Origin: Candidatus Omnitrophota bacterium
Lineage (GTDB): Bacteria > Omnitrophota > Gorgyraeia > Gygaellales > Profunditerraquicolaceae
Length of the DNA: 40,031 nucleotides
Assembly: GCA_028716705.1 (NCBI GenBank)
Contig: JAQUPI010000011.1
Coordinates: 1 to 40,031 of the forward strand
Reading direction: 5' to 3'
The notes beneath the pieces are model-generated. The model worked only from the letters and a program-made list of their open reading frames with translations. It did not search any database and had not been told where the DNA came from. Below, piece by piece: positions 1 to 9,573 of the stretch. A program made the translations under genes and the position numbers. Each line of letters opens with the position of its first letter. The first letter of the stretch is position 1.

Positions 1-3000
1 GCCGGGATATATAATGATCCGGCCTCCGGAAATGCCTTTGCCCACATAGTCATTAGCCATTCCTTCCAATTCAAAAGACACGCCCTTAGCCAACCACGCC
101 CCAAAACTCTGCCCTGCCACGCCTTTAAATTTACAGTGGATAGCGCCGTCGGCTAAACCATCCTCCCCGTAAATGCTGCAGACTTTCCCGCTTAACATCG
201 CTCCTGTAGCGCGATCGGTGTTATTAATGGGGGAAGGTATAAGCACCGGCTCTTTTCTTTCTAAAGCCGGCTCGGATAAGGCGATCAGTTTTAAATCCAA
301 AACACCGGCTATGCCGTGATCCTGTTTTATCAAGCAGTATCTACCGGTTTCTTTCGGCATTCGCGGACGGTAAAGGATCCGGGAAAAATCGATCCCTTTT
401 GCCTTCCAGGGTAAAATTCCGTCATCCACTTCCAGAAGATCAGTCCGGCCGATCATCTCGTTCAGGGTTTTCACGCCCAGATCAGCCATGATCCCGCGTA
501 ATTCCTGAGCTATAAAATGAAAATAATTCACGATGTATTCGGGTTGTCCATGGAATCTCCGGCACAAGTTTTCATCCTGGGTAGCGATACCCAAGGAGCA
601 ATTATTTAAATGGCAGTGCCTGAGCATGACGCATCCCAAAACGATCAGGACTGAAGTGGCAAAACCGAATTCTTCCGCCCCCAATAAAGCGGCGATGGCG
701 ATATCCCGTCCGGTGCGCATCTGGCCGTCGGCCTGTAACCGCACCCTGCTTCTTAGATCATTTAAAACCAGGGTTTGATGCGTTTCGGATAAACCCAATT
801 CCCAGGGAAGGCCGGCGTGTTTGATCGAGCTTAAAGGCGAAGCTCCGGTCCCCCCGTCTCCTCCGGAAATCAAGATCATATCAGCATGCCCCTTTGCTAC
901 TCCGGCCGCTACTGTTCCCACGCCGGCCTCCGACACCAGCTTCACGCTGATCCTCGCTCTGGGATTAGTATTCTTTAGGTCAAAGATCAGCTGGGCTAAA
1001 TCTTCAATGGAATAAATGTCGTGATGCGGCGGAGGCGAGATCAAGGTAACTCCCGGAGTAGTATAACGCGTGCGCGCGATGACAACGCTCACCTTGTGCC
1101 CGGGCAGCTGTCCGCCTTCTCCGGGTTTTGCGCCCTGGGCTATCTTTATTTGCAGCTCATCGGCATTGATCAGGTAATTAGTGGTTACTCCGAATCTTCC
1201 GGAAGCCACCTGTTTTATCGCGCTGCGCTTTGAATCGCCGTTAGATAAAGGCGTAAAGCGCTCCGGATCTTCACCGCCTTCTCCCGTGTTCGACTTTGCG
1301 CCTAATCTATTCATGGCGATAGCGATCGTCTCATGAGCCTGTTTACTTATAGACCCAAAACTCATCGCCCCGGTAGCAAAACGCCTGACAATTTCTTCTG
1401 CAGGCTCAACTTCCTCTATGGGTATAGAACATGTTTTCCTGAATTTGAATAAACTGCGCAGGGTCGCGGGATTCTTTGCCTGATCATTCACCAGCCCGGC
1501 AAATTCCTTGTATCTCTGATAGTTATTTTTCCAGGCGGCATCCTGCAGAACGGCGATACTCTGGGGGTTCCATAAATGGAATTCGCCGTCTTTTCTCCAT
1601 TGGTGTACACCTTCATTACCTAAGCAGGAAGCTGCCGGCGCATCTTCCGCGAACGCGAGCTTATGCCTTAAGATGGCTTCTTGAGCGATCACCTCAAAAC
1701 CTACCCCCCCGATCCTGGATACGGTGCCGCAAAAACACCTTTCGATAACTTCCTCATTTATTCCCAGGGCTTCAAAGATCTGGGCGCCGCGGTAACTTTG
1801 CAGTGTTGAGATACCCATCTTTGAAAGGATCTTCAAGATACCTTTTTCTATAGCCTTACGGTAATTTTTTAACGCCAATGGCGCATCTTGTGTTAATTCG
1901 CCTTCCCTGACCAGATACTCCTCCGCCGCGTAGGCCAGATATGGATTAACGCAGTCAGCTCCGTAACCGAATAAAAGGGCAAAATGATGCGTTTCGCGCG
2001 GTTCGGCACTCTCTAAAATGATCCCGACGCGGGTGCGTAAGGCCTTTTGCACTAAATGATGGTGCACTGCTCCTACGGCTAAGAGCGCGGGCAGGGCGCA
2101 AAATTCTTTATTTACCCCCCAATCGCTTAAGATCACGAAAGTGTACCCCTGCCCGATAGCCAGGACTACCTGTGCGCAAAGCTCATCCAGGGCTTCCCGC
2201 AAATCCTTTCCGTCACTTGAGCGGAAAAAAATCGGAATTGTTTTGGTCTTAAAACCATTTACATGGATATGCCTGATCTTCTCCAGCTCTTCATTTGTAA
2301 GTATCGGGTTTTTTACCAACAGCTTATGGCAATGTCTTTGCGTCTCTTCTAAAAGATTTTCCTGCGGCCCCAGGTAAGTTTCCAGGCTCATTACCAATTC
2401 TTCACGGATAGGGTCTATCGCGGGATTTGTGACCTGAGCGAATAACTGTTTAAAGTAGTTATAGAGTAGCTGCGGCCTGGCTGACAGCAGCGCGTGCGGA
2501 ATATCATTCCCCATAGAGCCGATGGGTTCAGCCGCCTTCTCTGCCATAGGTTTAAGGATAATTTTCAAATCTTCTCTCGTATACCCAAACGTCTTTAATA
2601 AAGTAAGGATATCCGCGCTTTTATCAGGAACCCGGAAACCCGCTAACCCGGGTGCCTCCAGCTTATCCAGCTCCAGCATATTCTTCTCCAACCACAAGGC
2701 ATAAGGCTTGCTCCGCGATATTTCCTTTTTGACCTCGGCATCGTCTACGATACGGCCGGCTTTGGTATCGATATAAAGCATCTTGCCCGGCTCAAGCCTC
2801 CCTGAAATAAGGATTTCGGAGGGAGCGATATCTAAAACTCCGGCTTCCGATGACATGACCACTGTTTCTTTTTTTGTCACCAGGTAACGCGCCGGACGCA
2901 GGCCGTTTCTGTCCAGGGTCGCCCCGACACAGGTTCCATCGGTAAAGGCCACCGCTGCCGGGCCGTCCCAGGGCTCCATCAAGCAGGCATGGTATCTATA

Positions 3001-4020
3001 AAAATCTTCTTTGCTGGCAGCCGGTATAAGCATCATCATCGTGTGCGCCAGGGGCCTCCCCGTTAAGAGTAAAAGCTCAAAGATATTATCCAGGCTGGCC
3101 GAATCACTTCCATCCGGGACGATTACCGGCAATATTTTCTTCAAATCCGCGCCAAAGGCATGGCTGCGGAGTTGCCCTTCCCTGGCCCGCATCCAATTAA
3201 TATTGCCTCTTAAGGTGTTTATCTCTCCGTTATGGGCTAGGAACCTGAATGGCTGGGCCAAATTCCAGCTGGGAAATGTATTCGTGCTATAACGGGAATG
3301 CACCAGGCAAAGAGCGCTCTTCAGGCTTTCTTCTTTAAGGTCAAGAAAGAAATCCTCCAATTGCCCGGGCATTAACAGGCCTTTATAACAAAAGGTACGG
3401 CTGGATAAATTCGTAATGTAGAATGACGCCTTTTGGCTTATCTTTGACTCGCGGATTATATTTTCCACCCGTTTACGAATGACGTACAGCCTTCTTTCAA
3501 ACTCTAACTCATCAAAACTTGTGACTTGTGACTTGTGACTTGTGACTTTCCTAATAAAGACCTGTTCGATCGCCGGAGCGCTGTTCTTTGCGGTAACGCC
3601 GATATCCGAATCGTCTAAAGACATCGTCCGCCATCCCAATAATTCCTGATTCTCCTGATCAATGATTTTCAAGAAAACATCCTTGCAGAATTGACGTTCT
3701 TTTTGGCCGGGCGGAAGAAAAATAAGCCCCGTGCCGTATTTTCCCAGCGCCGGCAGATCGATCTTTTCCTTCTCGCATACCCGCAGAAAGAACTCATGGG
3801 GGATTTGCATGAGAATTCCGGCTCCATCACCGGTCTTAGGGTCCGCTCCGGTCGCCCCCCGGTGAGACAGGCGTCTCAACACTTCCAGCCCCTGCCTGAC
3901 GATCTCATGGGATTTCTTTCCTTTGACATCACAGACAAAACCCACGCCGCAGGAATCATGCTCAAACCTGGGGTCGTAAAGCCCCTGTTTTTTGGGTAGA
4001 TTATTGTATTTCACGGTCAT
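1..4020 (-). CDS. gltB: Glutamate synthase large subunit (GltB), C-terminus truncated by window edge; not in supplied ORF track
   Basis: Minus-strand frame open from ATG at 4020 to the window edge. N-term [66 protein letters not shown] is typical of the GltB class II amidotransferase domain; the far end ..[20 protein letters not shown] fits the GXGXG domain. Confidence 0.96.
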   Translation of the reverse strand, partial: MTVKYNNLPKKQGLYDPRFEHDSCGVGFVCDVKGKKSHEIVRQGLEVLRRLSHRGATGADPKTGDGAGILMQIPHEFFLRVCEKEKIDLPALGKYGTGLIFLPPGQKERQFCKDVFLKIIDQENQELLGWRTMSLDDSDIGVTAKNSAPAIEQVFIRKVTSHKSQVTSFDELEFERRLYVIRKRVENIIRESKISQKASFYITNLSSRTFCYKGLLMPGQLEDFFLDLKEESLKSALCLVHSRYSTNTFPSWNLAQPFRFLAHNGEINTLRGNINWMRAREGQLRSHAFGADLKKILPVIVPDGSDSASLDNIFELLLLTGRPLAHTMMMLIPAASKEDFYRYHACLMEPWDGPAAVAFTDGTCVGATLDRNGLRPARYLVTKKETVVMSSEAGVLDIAPSEILISGRLEPGKMLYIDTKAGRIVDDAEVKKEISRSKPYALWLEKNMLELDKLEAPGLAGFRVPDKSADILTLLKTFGYTREDLKIILKPMAEKAAEPIGSMGNDIPHALLSARPQLLYNYFKQLFAQVTNPAIDPIREELVMSLETYLGPQENLLEETQRHCHKLLVKNPILTNEELEKIRHIHVNGFKTKTIPIFFRSSDGKDLREALDELCAQVVLAIGQGYTFVILSDWGVNKEFCALPALLAVGAVHHHLVQKALRTRVGIILESAEPRETHHFALLFGYGADCVNPYLAYAAEEYLVREGELTQDAPLALKNYRKAIEKGILKILSKMGISTLQSYRGAQIFEALGINEEVIERCFCGTVSRIGGVGFEVIAQEAILRHKLAFAEDAPAASCLGNEGVHQWRKDGEFHLWNPQSIAVLQDAAWKNNYQRYKEFAGLVNDQAKNPATLRSLFKFRKTCSIPIEEVEPAEEIVRRFATGAMSFGSISKQAHETIAIAMNRLGAKSNTGEGGEDPERFTPLSNGDSKRSAIKQVASGRFGVTTNYLINADELQIKIAQGAKPGEGGQLPGHKVSVVIARTRYTTPGVTLISPPPHHDIYSIEDLAQLIFDLKNTNPRARISVKLVSEAGVGTVAAGVAKGHADMILISGGDGGTGASPLSSIKHAGLPWELGLSETHQTLVLNDLRSRVRLQADGQMRTGRDIAIAALLGAEEFGFATSVLIVLGCVMLRHCHLNNCSLGIATQDENLCRRFHGQPEYIVNYFHFIAQELRGIMADLGVKTLNEMIGRTDLLEVDDGILPWKAKGIDFSRILYRPRMPKETGRYCLIKQDHGIAGVLDLKLIALSEPALERKEPVLIPSPINNTDRATGAMLSGKVCSIYGEDGLADGAIHCKFKGVAGQSFGAWLAKGVSFELEGMANDYVGKGISGGRIIIYPG
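3518..3548. repeat. Heptanucleotide tandem repeat (GTGACTT)x4 plus partial unit, inside gltB
   Basis: ctt gtgactt gtgactt gtgactt gtgactt; encodes [10 protein letters not shown] in GltB. Confidence 0.95.
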
Positions 4021-4250
4021 ATCTTCCATTTATCGGGATTAATCCCCAATTTCTTGATCTTAGAACGCATGGTATTGCGGTTAATCCCCAATATTTTCGC
4101 CGCCTTTAATTGGTTGCCGTAAGTGCGTTCTAACGCGCGTTCGATCAGCGGCTTCTCGATCGTTTCCAGGATATACCTGTATAAAAAACCTTGTTTTTCT
4201 TTATACAGGGATTCATCAAGCTCAGTTATTGTTTTCTCCAGAATATCCAT
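4017..4250 (-). CDS. Orphan Fis-family / NtrC C-terminal-like HTH protein (77 aa)
   Basis: ..[39 protein letters not shown].. is a typical Fis/NtrC-C helix-turn-helix. Stop TGA overlaps gltB ATG (ATGA). Confidence 0.88.
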   Translation of the reverse strand: MDILEKTITELDESLYKEKQGFLYRYILETIEKPLIERALERTYGNQLKAAKILGINRNTMRSKIKKLGINPDKWKI

Positions 4251-4280
4251 ATCTTCTGCCTAAAGTTTAATCATCTCAAA

Positions 4281-4320
4281 ATAAAATTTAGCGGGGCATA
4301 AGCCTTTTCGCCCCGCTAAA
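4281..4320 (-). terminator. Intrinsic terminator-like hairpin between glnA and the Fis-like gene
   Basis: RNA sense TTTAGCGGGGC GAAAAGGCTTAT GCCCCGCTAAA TTTTATTTT. Confidence 0.8.
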
Positions 4321-4325
4321 AAACT

Positions 4326-5837
4326 TTAGATGTCAAAATAAAGGTAAAACTCATAGGGATGCGGCCGCATTCTTACCGGGTCTATCTCCCTCTTACGTTT
4401 AAATTCCAGCCAGACATCGATGACGTCCTTGGTAAATACGCCTCCTTTTAAAAGATACTCATGGTCCGCTTCCAAGGCGTCTATGGAGCGGCGCAGCGAA
4501 GAAGGAACTGTGGCTACCTTGGACAGCTCTTCCTCGCTAAGGTCAAACAGGTCCACGTCAACGGGTTTTCCCGGATCGATCTTGTTTTGTATGCCATCGA
4601 GGCCAGCCATCAGCATCGCGGAAAAAGCGATGTAGCCGTTACATGCCGGGTCAGGCGGACGGAATTCTATCCTCTTCGATTTCGGGCTGTCGGAATACAT
4701 CGGTATCCTTACCGCGGCGGAACGGTTACGCGCTGAATAAACCAGATTCACCGGAGCCTCATATCCGGGGACAAGCCTTTTATATGAATTTGTGGTCGGA
4801 GCGCAGAACGCCATTAAGCTGTTGGCATGTTTTAAAAGCCCCCCGATGTAGTATTTGGCGGCCTGGGAAAGGAGCGCGTAACCGTTCTTGTCATAAAAAA
4901 GGTTTGCCCCTTTCTTCCAAAGGCTTTGATGGCAATGCATGCCTGAGCCGTTATCCGCAAAAAGCGGTTTCGGCATGAAAGTCGCCACCATCCCCGCTTT
5001 CTTAGCCATATTCTTGATGATGTACTTGTACAAAAGCAAGTTATCACCCATTTTGGTCAGCGTATCGAACTTCATGTCGATCTCGCATTGCCCCGCGGTG
5101 GCAACTTCATGGTGGTGCACTTCCGCGTTAATGCCCGACTCTTTCATTTTGAGGATCATCCTGCTCCTCAGGTCCTGTATTGAGTCATGCGGCGGTACAG
5201 GAAAGTAGCCTTCCTTAAAACGTATTTTATATCCCAGATTAGGATGCTCATCGCGGCCTGTGTTCCAATCCGCCTCGTCTGAATCGATAAAATAGTAACC
5301 GGAATTTTCAGTCTGGTCAAAACGGATACTGTTAAAGATAAAGAACTCGGCTTCCGGCCCGAAATAAACGTTATCCGCGATACCGGAATCTTTCAGGTAT
5401 TTCTCCGCTTTTTTGGCTATGTAGCGCGGGTCGCGGGTATAGGGCTTGCGGGTCAACGGGTCATAAATATCACAGATCAAACTTAAAGTAGGCACCTCGC
5501 AAACCGGGTCGGCTATGGCCGTAGATGGGTCCGGGATCAGGATCATATCCGACTCCTGGATCTTCTGAAACCCTCTTATGGAGGAGCCGTCAAAACCGAT
5601 ACCGTCCACCCAAATCGATCTGGTAATATCGTCCATCTCCAGCAATTCCGAGGCGGGAATGGAAAAATGCTGCCAGAGTCCGGGAAGGTCATTGAATTTC
5701 AGATCAACGATCTGGATACCCTTCTCCTTGACCATCTTCAGCACATCCCGGGCTGCCGTTTCGTCAAATGAGCCGTTCACAAGGGGATTCTTCGTTTTCA
5801 CCTCAGACGCCGTTTTGGTCTTTTGCCTTTTAGCCAT
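4326..5837 (-). CDS. glnA: Glutamine synthetase type I, 503 aa
   Basis: [46 protein letters not shown] and NRSAAVRIP motifs of GSI. Confidence 0.97.
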   Translation of the reverse strand: MAKRQKTKTASEVKTKNPLVNGSFDETAARDVLKMVKEKGIQIVDLKFNDLPGLWQHFSIPASELLEMDDITRSIWVDGIGFDGSSIRGFQKIQESDMILIPDPSTAIADPVCEVPTLSLICDIYDPLTRKPYTRDPRYIAKKAEKYLKDSGIADNVYFGPEAEFFIFNSIRFDQTENSGYYFIDSDEADWNTGRDEHPNLGYKIRFKEGYFPVPPHDSIQDLRSRMILKMKESGINAEVHHHEVATAGQCEIDMKFDTLTKMGDNLLLYKYIIKNMAKKAGMVATFMPKPLFADNGSGMHCHQSLWKKGANLFYDKNGYALLSQAAKYYIGGLLKHANSLMAFCAPTTNSYKRLVPGYEAPVNLVYSARNRSAAVRIPMYSDSPKSKRIEFRPPDPACNGYIAFSAMLMAGLDGIQNKIDPGKPVDVDLFDLSEEELSKVATVPSSLRRSIDALEADHEYLLKGGVFTKDVIDVWLEFKRKREIDPVRMRPHPYEFYLYFDI

Positions 5838-5896
5838 TTTTTTCTCCTAGGTTTAGCACCAAACATATAGGATGGTTTGGTGTGCCCGTACTGGGC

Positions 5897-5943
5897 AAAA
5901 AAAAGCGTTCACGCCGGTCAACTTCCTTGACCTACATGAACGC
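5897..5943 (-). terminator. Attenuator terminator in glnA leader
   Basis: RNA sense GCGTTCA TGTAGGTCAAGGAAGTTGACCGGCG TGAACGC TTTTTTTT; inner stem GGTCAA/TTGACC. Confidence 0.85.
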
Positions 5944-5989
5944 CAGTGTTCAAATTCTTAAATATGCCTGTTTTTACACTACGATGTGC
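5937..5989 (-). promoter_or_regulatory. Candidate ANTAR dual-hexaloop element upstream of glnA
   Basis: P1 GCAC[ATCGTA]GTGT (5989-5976) and P2 TGAAC[ACTGGC]GTTCA (5952-5937). Both hexaloops have A1 and G4; the P2 3' arm is the terminator 5' arm. Confidence 0.7.
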
Positions 5990-6001
5990 CTAAATTTTAA
6001 G

Positions 6002-6042
6002 CCTTACACATATACAAGTAAAAATACCGCGCTTTTGGTAAC
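6002..6042 (-). promoter_or_regulatory. Conserved upstream box of glnA leader (shared with 8911-8951)
   Basis: GTTACCAAAAGCGCGGTATTTTTACTTGTATATGTGTAAGG, followed by possible -10 TAAAAT. Confidence 0.6.
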
Positions 6043-6064
6043 ATCTTTTTGACAAAATTCGCCA

Positions 6065-6406
6065 TTATCCAATCGCTATCCCCCCGCGCTCTTCAGTGCG
6101 GATACGCACGCACTCTTTTAGGTCCAGGATAAAGATCTTCCCATCCCCGGTTTGGCCGGTCTTCGCGCCTTTTACGATCGCTTTTATGGTCGGCTCGACA
6201 AAGTTATCGTTGACCGCTATCTCCAGGCGCACCTTTCTTAGAAGGTTACCATTTTCTTTTGCTCCGCGGTAAACCTCGGTTACGCCCATCTGCCTGCCAT
6301 GACCCAGGACTTCGTTTACGGTGATCAGGTTTATATCGGCTTTGTACAATTCTTCCTTCACTTCTTCCAGTTTATAAGGCTGGATTATGGCAATGATCAA
6401 TTTCAT
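6065..6406 (-). CDS. glnB: PII nitrogen regulatory protein (canonical length, no Tyr at T-loop position 51)
   Basis: [66 protein letters not shown]. Confidence 0.95.
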   Translation of the reverse strand: MKLIIAIIQPYKLEEVKEELYKADINLITVNEVLGHGRQMGVTEVYRGAKENGNLLRKVRLEIAVNDNFVEPTIKAIVKGAKTGQTGDGKIFILDLKECVRIRTEERGGIAIG

Positions 6407-6458
6407 CGATCCTCCCTGCCCAAAAAGGGCGCGCCGGCCAATCCGATATGGCCGGGTG

Positions 6459-7691
6459 TTATTCTAAGACCGTATAGGCCCTTTCATGATGCTGCGTCAG
6501 ATCCAGCCCGATCACTTCATCTTTTTCATTCACGCGCACACCGATGATCATATCCACGAGCTTATAGATCATCACGCTTAGCGCTAGCGAATAAATTAAT
6601 GTTACGGCGACAACTAACAATTGCACCAGGAATTGCCCGGGGTTACCGAAGAAAAGCCCATCCGCGCCTGCCGGATTCACCGCCTTAGAAGCAAAAAGCC
6701 CGGTGGCCAACGCCCCCCATATGCCTCCGACACAATGTACGCCAAAGGCGTCCAGGGAATCATCGTAACCGAATTTTGGCTTAATAATACTGACGGCGGT
6801 AAAACAGAAAACGCTTACCAGCAGGCCGATGATGATCGCGGGAATAACGCTGACATAGCCTGCCGCGGGCGTGATCGCGACCAGGCCCGCTACGGCCCCT
6901 GACGCCACCCCGAATATCGTGGGCTTGCCGTTACGCATCCACTCAATCACCGCCCAGCTTAACCCCGCTGCCGCCGCCGCGGTGTTCGTCACTACGAAAG
7001 CATTCACCGCTATGCTATTGGCGGCCAAGGCGCTCCCCGCGTTAAAACCAAACCAGCCGAACCATAAGAGCCCGGTCCCTAAGACCACGAAAGGCATGTT
7101 GTGCGGAGCCGGAACGCTCTTTTTCATATTCTTTCTTTTCCCTATAAACAGTGCCGTGGCTAACGCGGCTATGCCGGCGTTGACATGCACGACCGTCCCT
7201 CCCGCGAAATCAAGCGCCCCTAATCTTCTCAACCATCCGCCGGAGCCCCAAACCCAGTGGCAGACAGGGTCATATACAAACGTCACCCAAATAATTATAA
7301 AAGCGATAAACGCCGAAAATTTCATCCTTTCGGCAAACGCCCCGAGGATCAAAGCGGGGGTGATGATCGCGAACATCATCTGGAAGGCCATAAATGCCTG
7401 GTGCGGTATTGTCCCGGCGTAATCCGCATACGGCTCCATGCCTACCCCGTTTAAACCGAACCATTTAAGTCCTCCCCAAAAACCTTCGGAGGGGGCAAAA
7501 GAAAGGCTGTATCCGTAAAGCACCCACTGCACGCTTAAGACGCACAGGATAATAAAACATTGCATCAATATGCTTAAAATGTTCTTCTTTCTAACCATCC
7601 CTCCGTAGAAAAAAGCCAACCCCGGAGTCATCAGCATCACCAGGGCCGATGAGATCAAAACCCAGGCCGTATCTCCAGCATTAATCATCAC
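6459..7691 (-). CDS. amt: Ammonium transporter
   Basis: [64 protein letters not shown]. Confidence 0.98.
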   Translation of the reverse strand: MMINAGDTAWVLISSALVMLMTPGLAFFYGGMVRKKNILSILMQCFIILCVLSVQWVLYGYSLSFAPSEGFWGGLKWFGLNGVGMEPYADYAGTIPHQAFMAFQMMFAIITPALILGAFAERMKFSAFIAFIIIWVTFVYDPVCHWVWGSGGWLRRLGALDFAGGTVVHVNAGIAALATALFIGKRKNMKKSVPAPHNMPFVVLGTGLLWFGWFGFNAGSALAANSIAVNAFVVTNTAAAAAGLSWAVIEWMRNGKPTIFGVASGAVAGLVAITPAAGYVSVIPAIIIGLLVSVFCFTAVSIIKPKFGYDDSLDAFGVHCVGGIWGALATGLFASKAVNPAGADGLFFGNPGQFLVQLLVVAVTLIYSLALSVMIYKLVDMIIGVRVNEKDEVIGLDLTQHHERAYTVLE

Positions 7692-7705
7692 TGCCTCCTC
7701 TTTGT

Positions 7706-8482
7706 TTAAAAATCAACGTCTAATTGAAGCGTTACCGTATCCGTTAAATTATGGTTGTTATAAATATCGTAGCCGAGTATCGCCGAAACATTATCCGTGA
7801 ATTTCCAGGCAAAGCCGTAATTAATAGCGCCGTAGGAGGATTGCGTGCCCTGATAATCCACGCAGAGCCAGAGCTTATCTGATATCTCTGGGATAGCGCG
7901 CTCCCAGGCGAGCATAGGCCCGTTATTGTCCCTCAGTCCGTTTTTATCGCGCAGCAATCTCCCGTTCCCGTTAAAATAACCTGCGGAAAATCTCCCTAAA
8001 TTCAATTTGCCAAAGGTAAGGGTCTTGGCGCCTTTAAGATACCAAATATTATAATTAGTCCGATGCGAGCGTGTCCCCATATCATAAGCGCCCGCGGCAA
8101 AAGCGGGCATATTCTTAAAATAAGCGCCTTCAGGAATTCCTAATTTAAAATGGAAATACCATGGGGTAGAATCATAAAAAGAACCAAAACCTTTCTTGTA
8201 ATCAAACCCGGTTTCAGCCATGATCTTACCTGGAATATTCTCTTCCGGTAAGAGGCTGAATGTCAGCCCGTAAATCTGCTGAACATAATTATGCTGGTCA
8301 TAGTTATCGCTGTTTGTGCCTTTTCCGGTAGTGGGCGTGTAGGTATCGGCAGTTACATGGATTTTCTTATAAGGCTGTATATCCGTTGACGGCGCCCAGA
8401 TGTGCGTAGACGGCGTCGCATAAGCAAACGCGAAAGTTAGAAAAAATAATGCGGAAATTAAACCAAAAGTTTTTCCCGTCAT
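7706..8482 (-). CDS. Predicted secreted outer-membrane beta-barrel between PII and amt
   Basis: Signal peptide MTGKTFGLISALFFLTFAFAYA; aromatic beta-rich body ending ..TLQLDVDF. Start ATG at 8482 overlaps PII stop (ATGA). Confidence 0.75.
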   Translation of the reverse strand: MTGKTFGLISALFFLTFAFAYATPSTHIWAPSTDIQPYKKIHVTADTYTPTTGKGTNSDNYDQHNYVQQIYGLTFSLLPEENIPGKIMAETGFDYKKGFGSFYDSTPWYFHFKLGIPEGAYFKNMPAFAAGAYDMGTRSHRTNYNIWYLKGAKTLTFGKLNLGRFSAGYFNGNGRLLRDKNGLRDNNGPMLAWERAIPEISDKLWLCVDYQGTQSSYGAINYGFAWKFTDNVSAILGYDIYNNHNLTDTVTLQLDVDF

Positions 8483-8817
8483 TTTCTGCCTTTCGGGCAA
8501 GTTATCGCTTTATTCTTTCTCTCGCCAGTGCTGACGCGCACGCAATCATGCAAAGGTATAACCGCGATCTTTCCATCGCCCGCTTTTCCAGCCGAACAAT
8601 ACATGAGTATGGCCGGTATGATGTTTTTCGTCTGTGAGTCCGTGGCGTAGATCTCAATCTTAGTCTTATGCACAAAAAGAAAGCTATCCGGCCTTTCGGA
8701 CTGTACACCAAAACCCCGTACTTCGCTTACGGTCATACCGCCTATACCGGATTTCTTTAAGGCGTCGGTGACATCTTTTAACTTTTCCGGACGTATAATA
8801 CACTCAACTTTATTCAT
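8479..8817 (-). CDS. Divergent PII-family protein with shortened T-loop
   Basis: MNKVECIIRPEKLKDVTDALKKSGIGGMTVSEVRGFGVQSERPDSFLFVHKTKIEI..AGKAGDGKIAVIPLHDCVRVSTGE. Confidence 0.88.
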   Translation of the reverse strand: MNKVECIIRPEKLKDVTDALKKSGIGGMTVSEVRGFGVQSERPDSFLFVHKTKIEIYATDSQTKNIIPAILMYCSAGKAGDGKIAVIPLHDCVRVSTGERKNKAITCPKGRK

Positions 8818-8837
8818 TTTTAAGCCCCTTTCCGTAA

Positions 8838-8882
8838 AATAAAAAAGGCGTCTTCGTATCCATCACTGGATTTAAGACGCCT
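8838..8882 (-). terminator. Attenuator terminator upstream of the divergent glnB
   Basis: RNA sense GGCGTCTT AAATCCAGTGATGGATACG AAGACGCC TTTTTTATTTT; inner stem ATCCA/TGGAT. Confidence 0.85.
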
Positions 8883-8910
8883 TCGTTAATTCACTCTCTT
8901 AGTGTAATAA

Positions 8911-8951
8911 CCTTACAGCACTACAAGTAAGAAACTGCGCTTTTTGGTAAC
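8911..8951 (-). promoter_or_regulatory. Conserved upstream box (second copy) before the divergent glnB leader
   Basis: GTTACCAAAAAGCGCAGTTTCTTACTTGTAGTGCTGTAAGG; same length and high identity to the box at 6002-6042. Confidence 0.6.
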
Positions 8952-8956
8952 TTTTT

Positions 8957-9484
8957 TTAATCCATATCCAGGTGTTTTCTGCATTTCTGCCTTATGGTCT
9001 TCCGGAGTTTTACCACCGTTACGTGGGAAACCCCCAGCCGCAGGCCGATTTCGCGGGTAGTGAGTCCATCCAAACCCAGATGAAAGACTTCCTTTTCTCT
9101 GCTGGTAAGGCCGTTATTATTTATCTGCTCCAGAAGGAACTTCGTGTGGATATCGTCTAAAAGAGAATGCGGATCTTTTAAAAAGATAGAATCGCACAGC
9201 CCCGGATCTCCCTCATTCTCGTTGAAGACAATGTTATCCAGGCTAAACAAGACAGCCCGGGGCCTATGAGTACGTAGATAATTCTTTAGGTAAAAGTAAC
9301 AGCCTTGTAAAATGTAGCTGTCGGTCTTAGCCGATAATTTGCCTTCTGTATAATCCATCCAAAGATGCCCCATGGCTTCCTGGTATAGATCATCGGCGTC
9401 TAGGAATGTATAATAGCCGCCCAACCGGTAAGCTATTCCCTTTAGTTTAGGCGATATTCTCTTGGTCAGCTCCCTAAAACACAT
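8957..9484 (-). CDS. Sigma-70-family / LuxR-like HTH regulator (175 aa)
   Basis: Region-2-like DLYQEAMGHLWMDYTEGKLSAKTDSYILQGCYFYLKNYLR; C-term LTSREKEVFHLGLDGLTTREIGLRLGVSHVTVVKLRKTI. Confidence 0.8.
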   Translation of the reverse strand: MCFRELTKRISPKLKGIAYRLGGYYTFLDADDLYQEAMGHLWMDYTEGKLSAKTDSYILQGCYFYLKNYLRTHRPRAVLFSLDNIVFNENEGDPGLCDSIFLKDPHSLLDDIHTKFLLEQINNNGLTSREKEVFHLGLDGLTTREIGLRLGVSHVTVVKLRKTIRQKCRKHLDMD

Positions 9485-9504
9485 TTTTTACCTCTTCAAC
9501 GACA

Positions 9505-9549
9505 AAGGCGCCCAAAACTCCTTCGTCGGAATCTCGGACGCCTTAGTCC
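9505..9549 (-). promoter_or_regulatory. Attenuator-like hairpin plus hexaloop upstream of the sigma-like gene
   Basis: P2-like GGAC[TAAGGC]GTCC overlapping AAGGCGTCC...GGGCGCCTT; U-tract is weak. Confidence 0.5.
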
Positions 9550-9573
9550 TTTATTGCCTTGAAACTTCTTTTT

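Noticed and set aside
533-3999. Plus-strand ORFs in the track over 533-3999
   Set aside because: They lie antisense to the continuous gltB reading frame (1-4020 minus), with low-complexity, non-protein-like translations.
5897-5990. Glutamine riboswitch (glnA RNA) upstream of glnA
   Set aside because: Considered because of location and the inner stem, but I could not find the conserved core; the hexaloop/terminator overlap explains the structure better.
6002-6060. Sigma-54 promoter upstream of glnA
   Set aside because: No GG-N10-GC with adequate TGGCAC/TTGCW match in the correct orientation; resemblance on the plus strand faces away from glnA.
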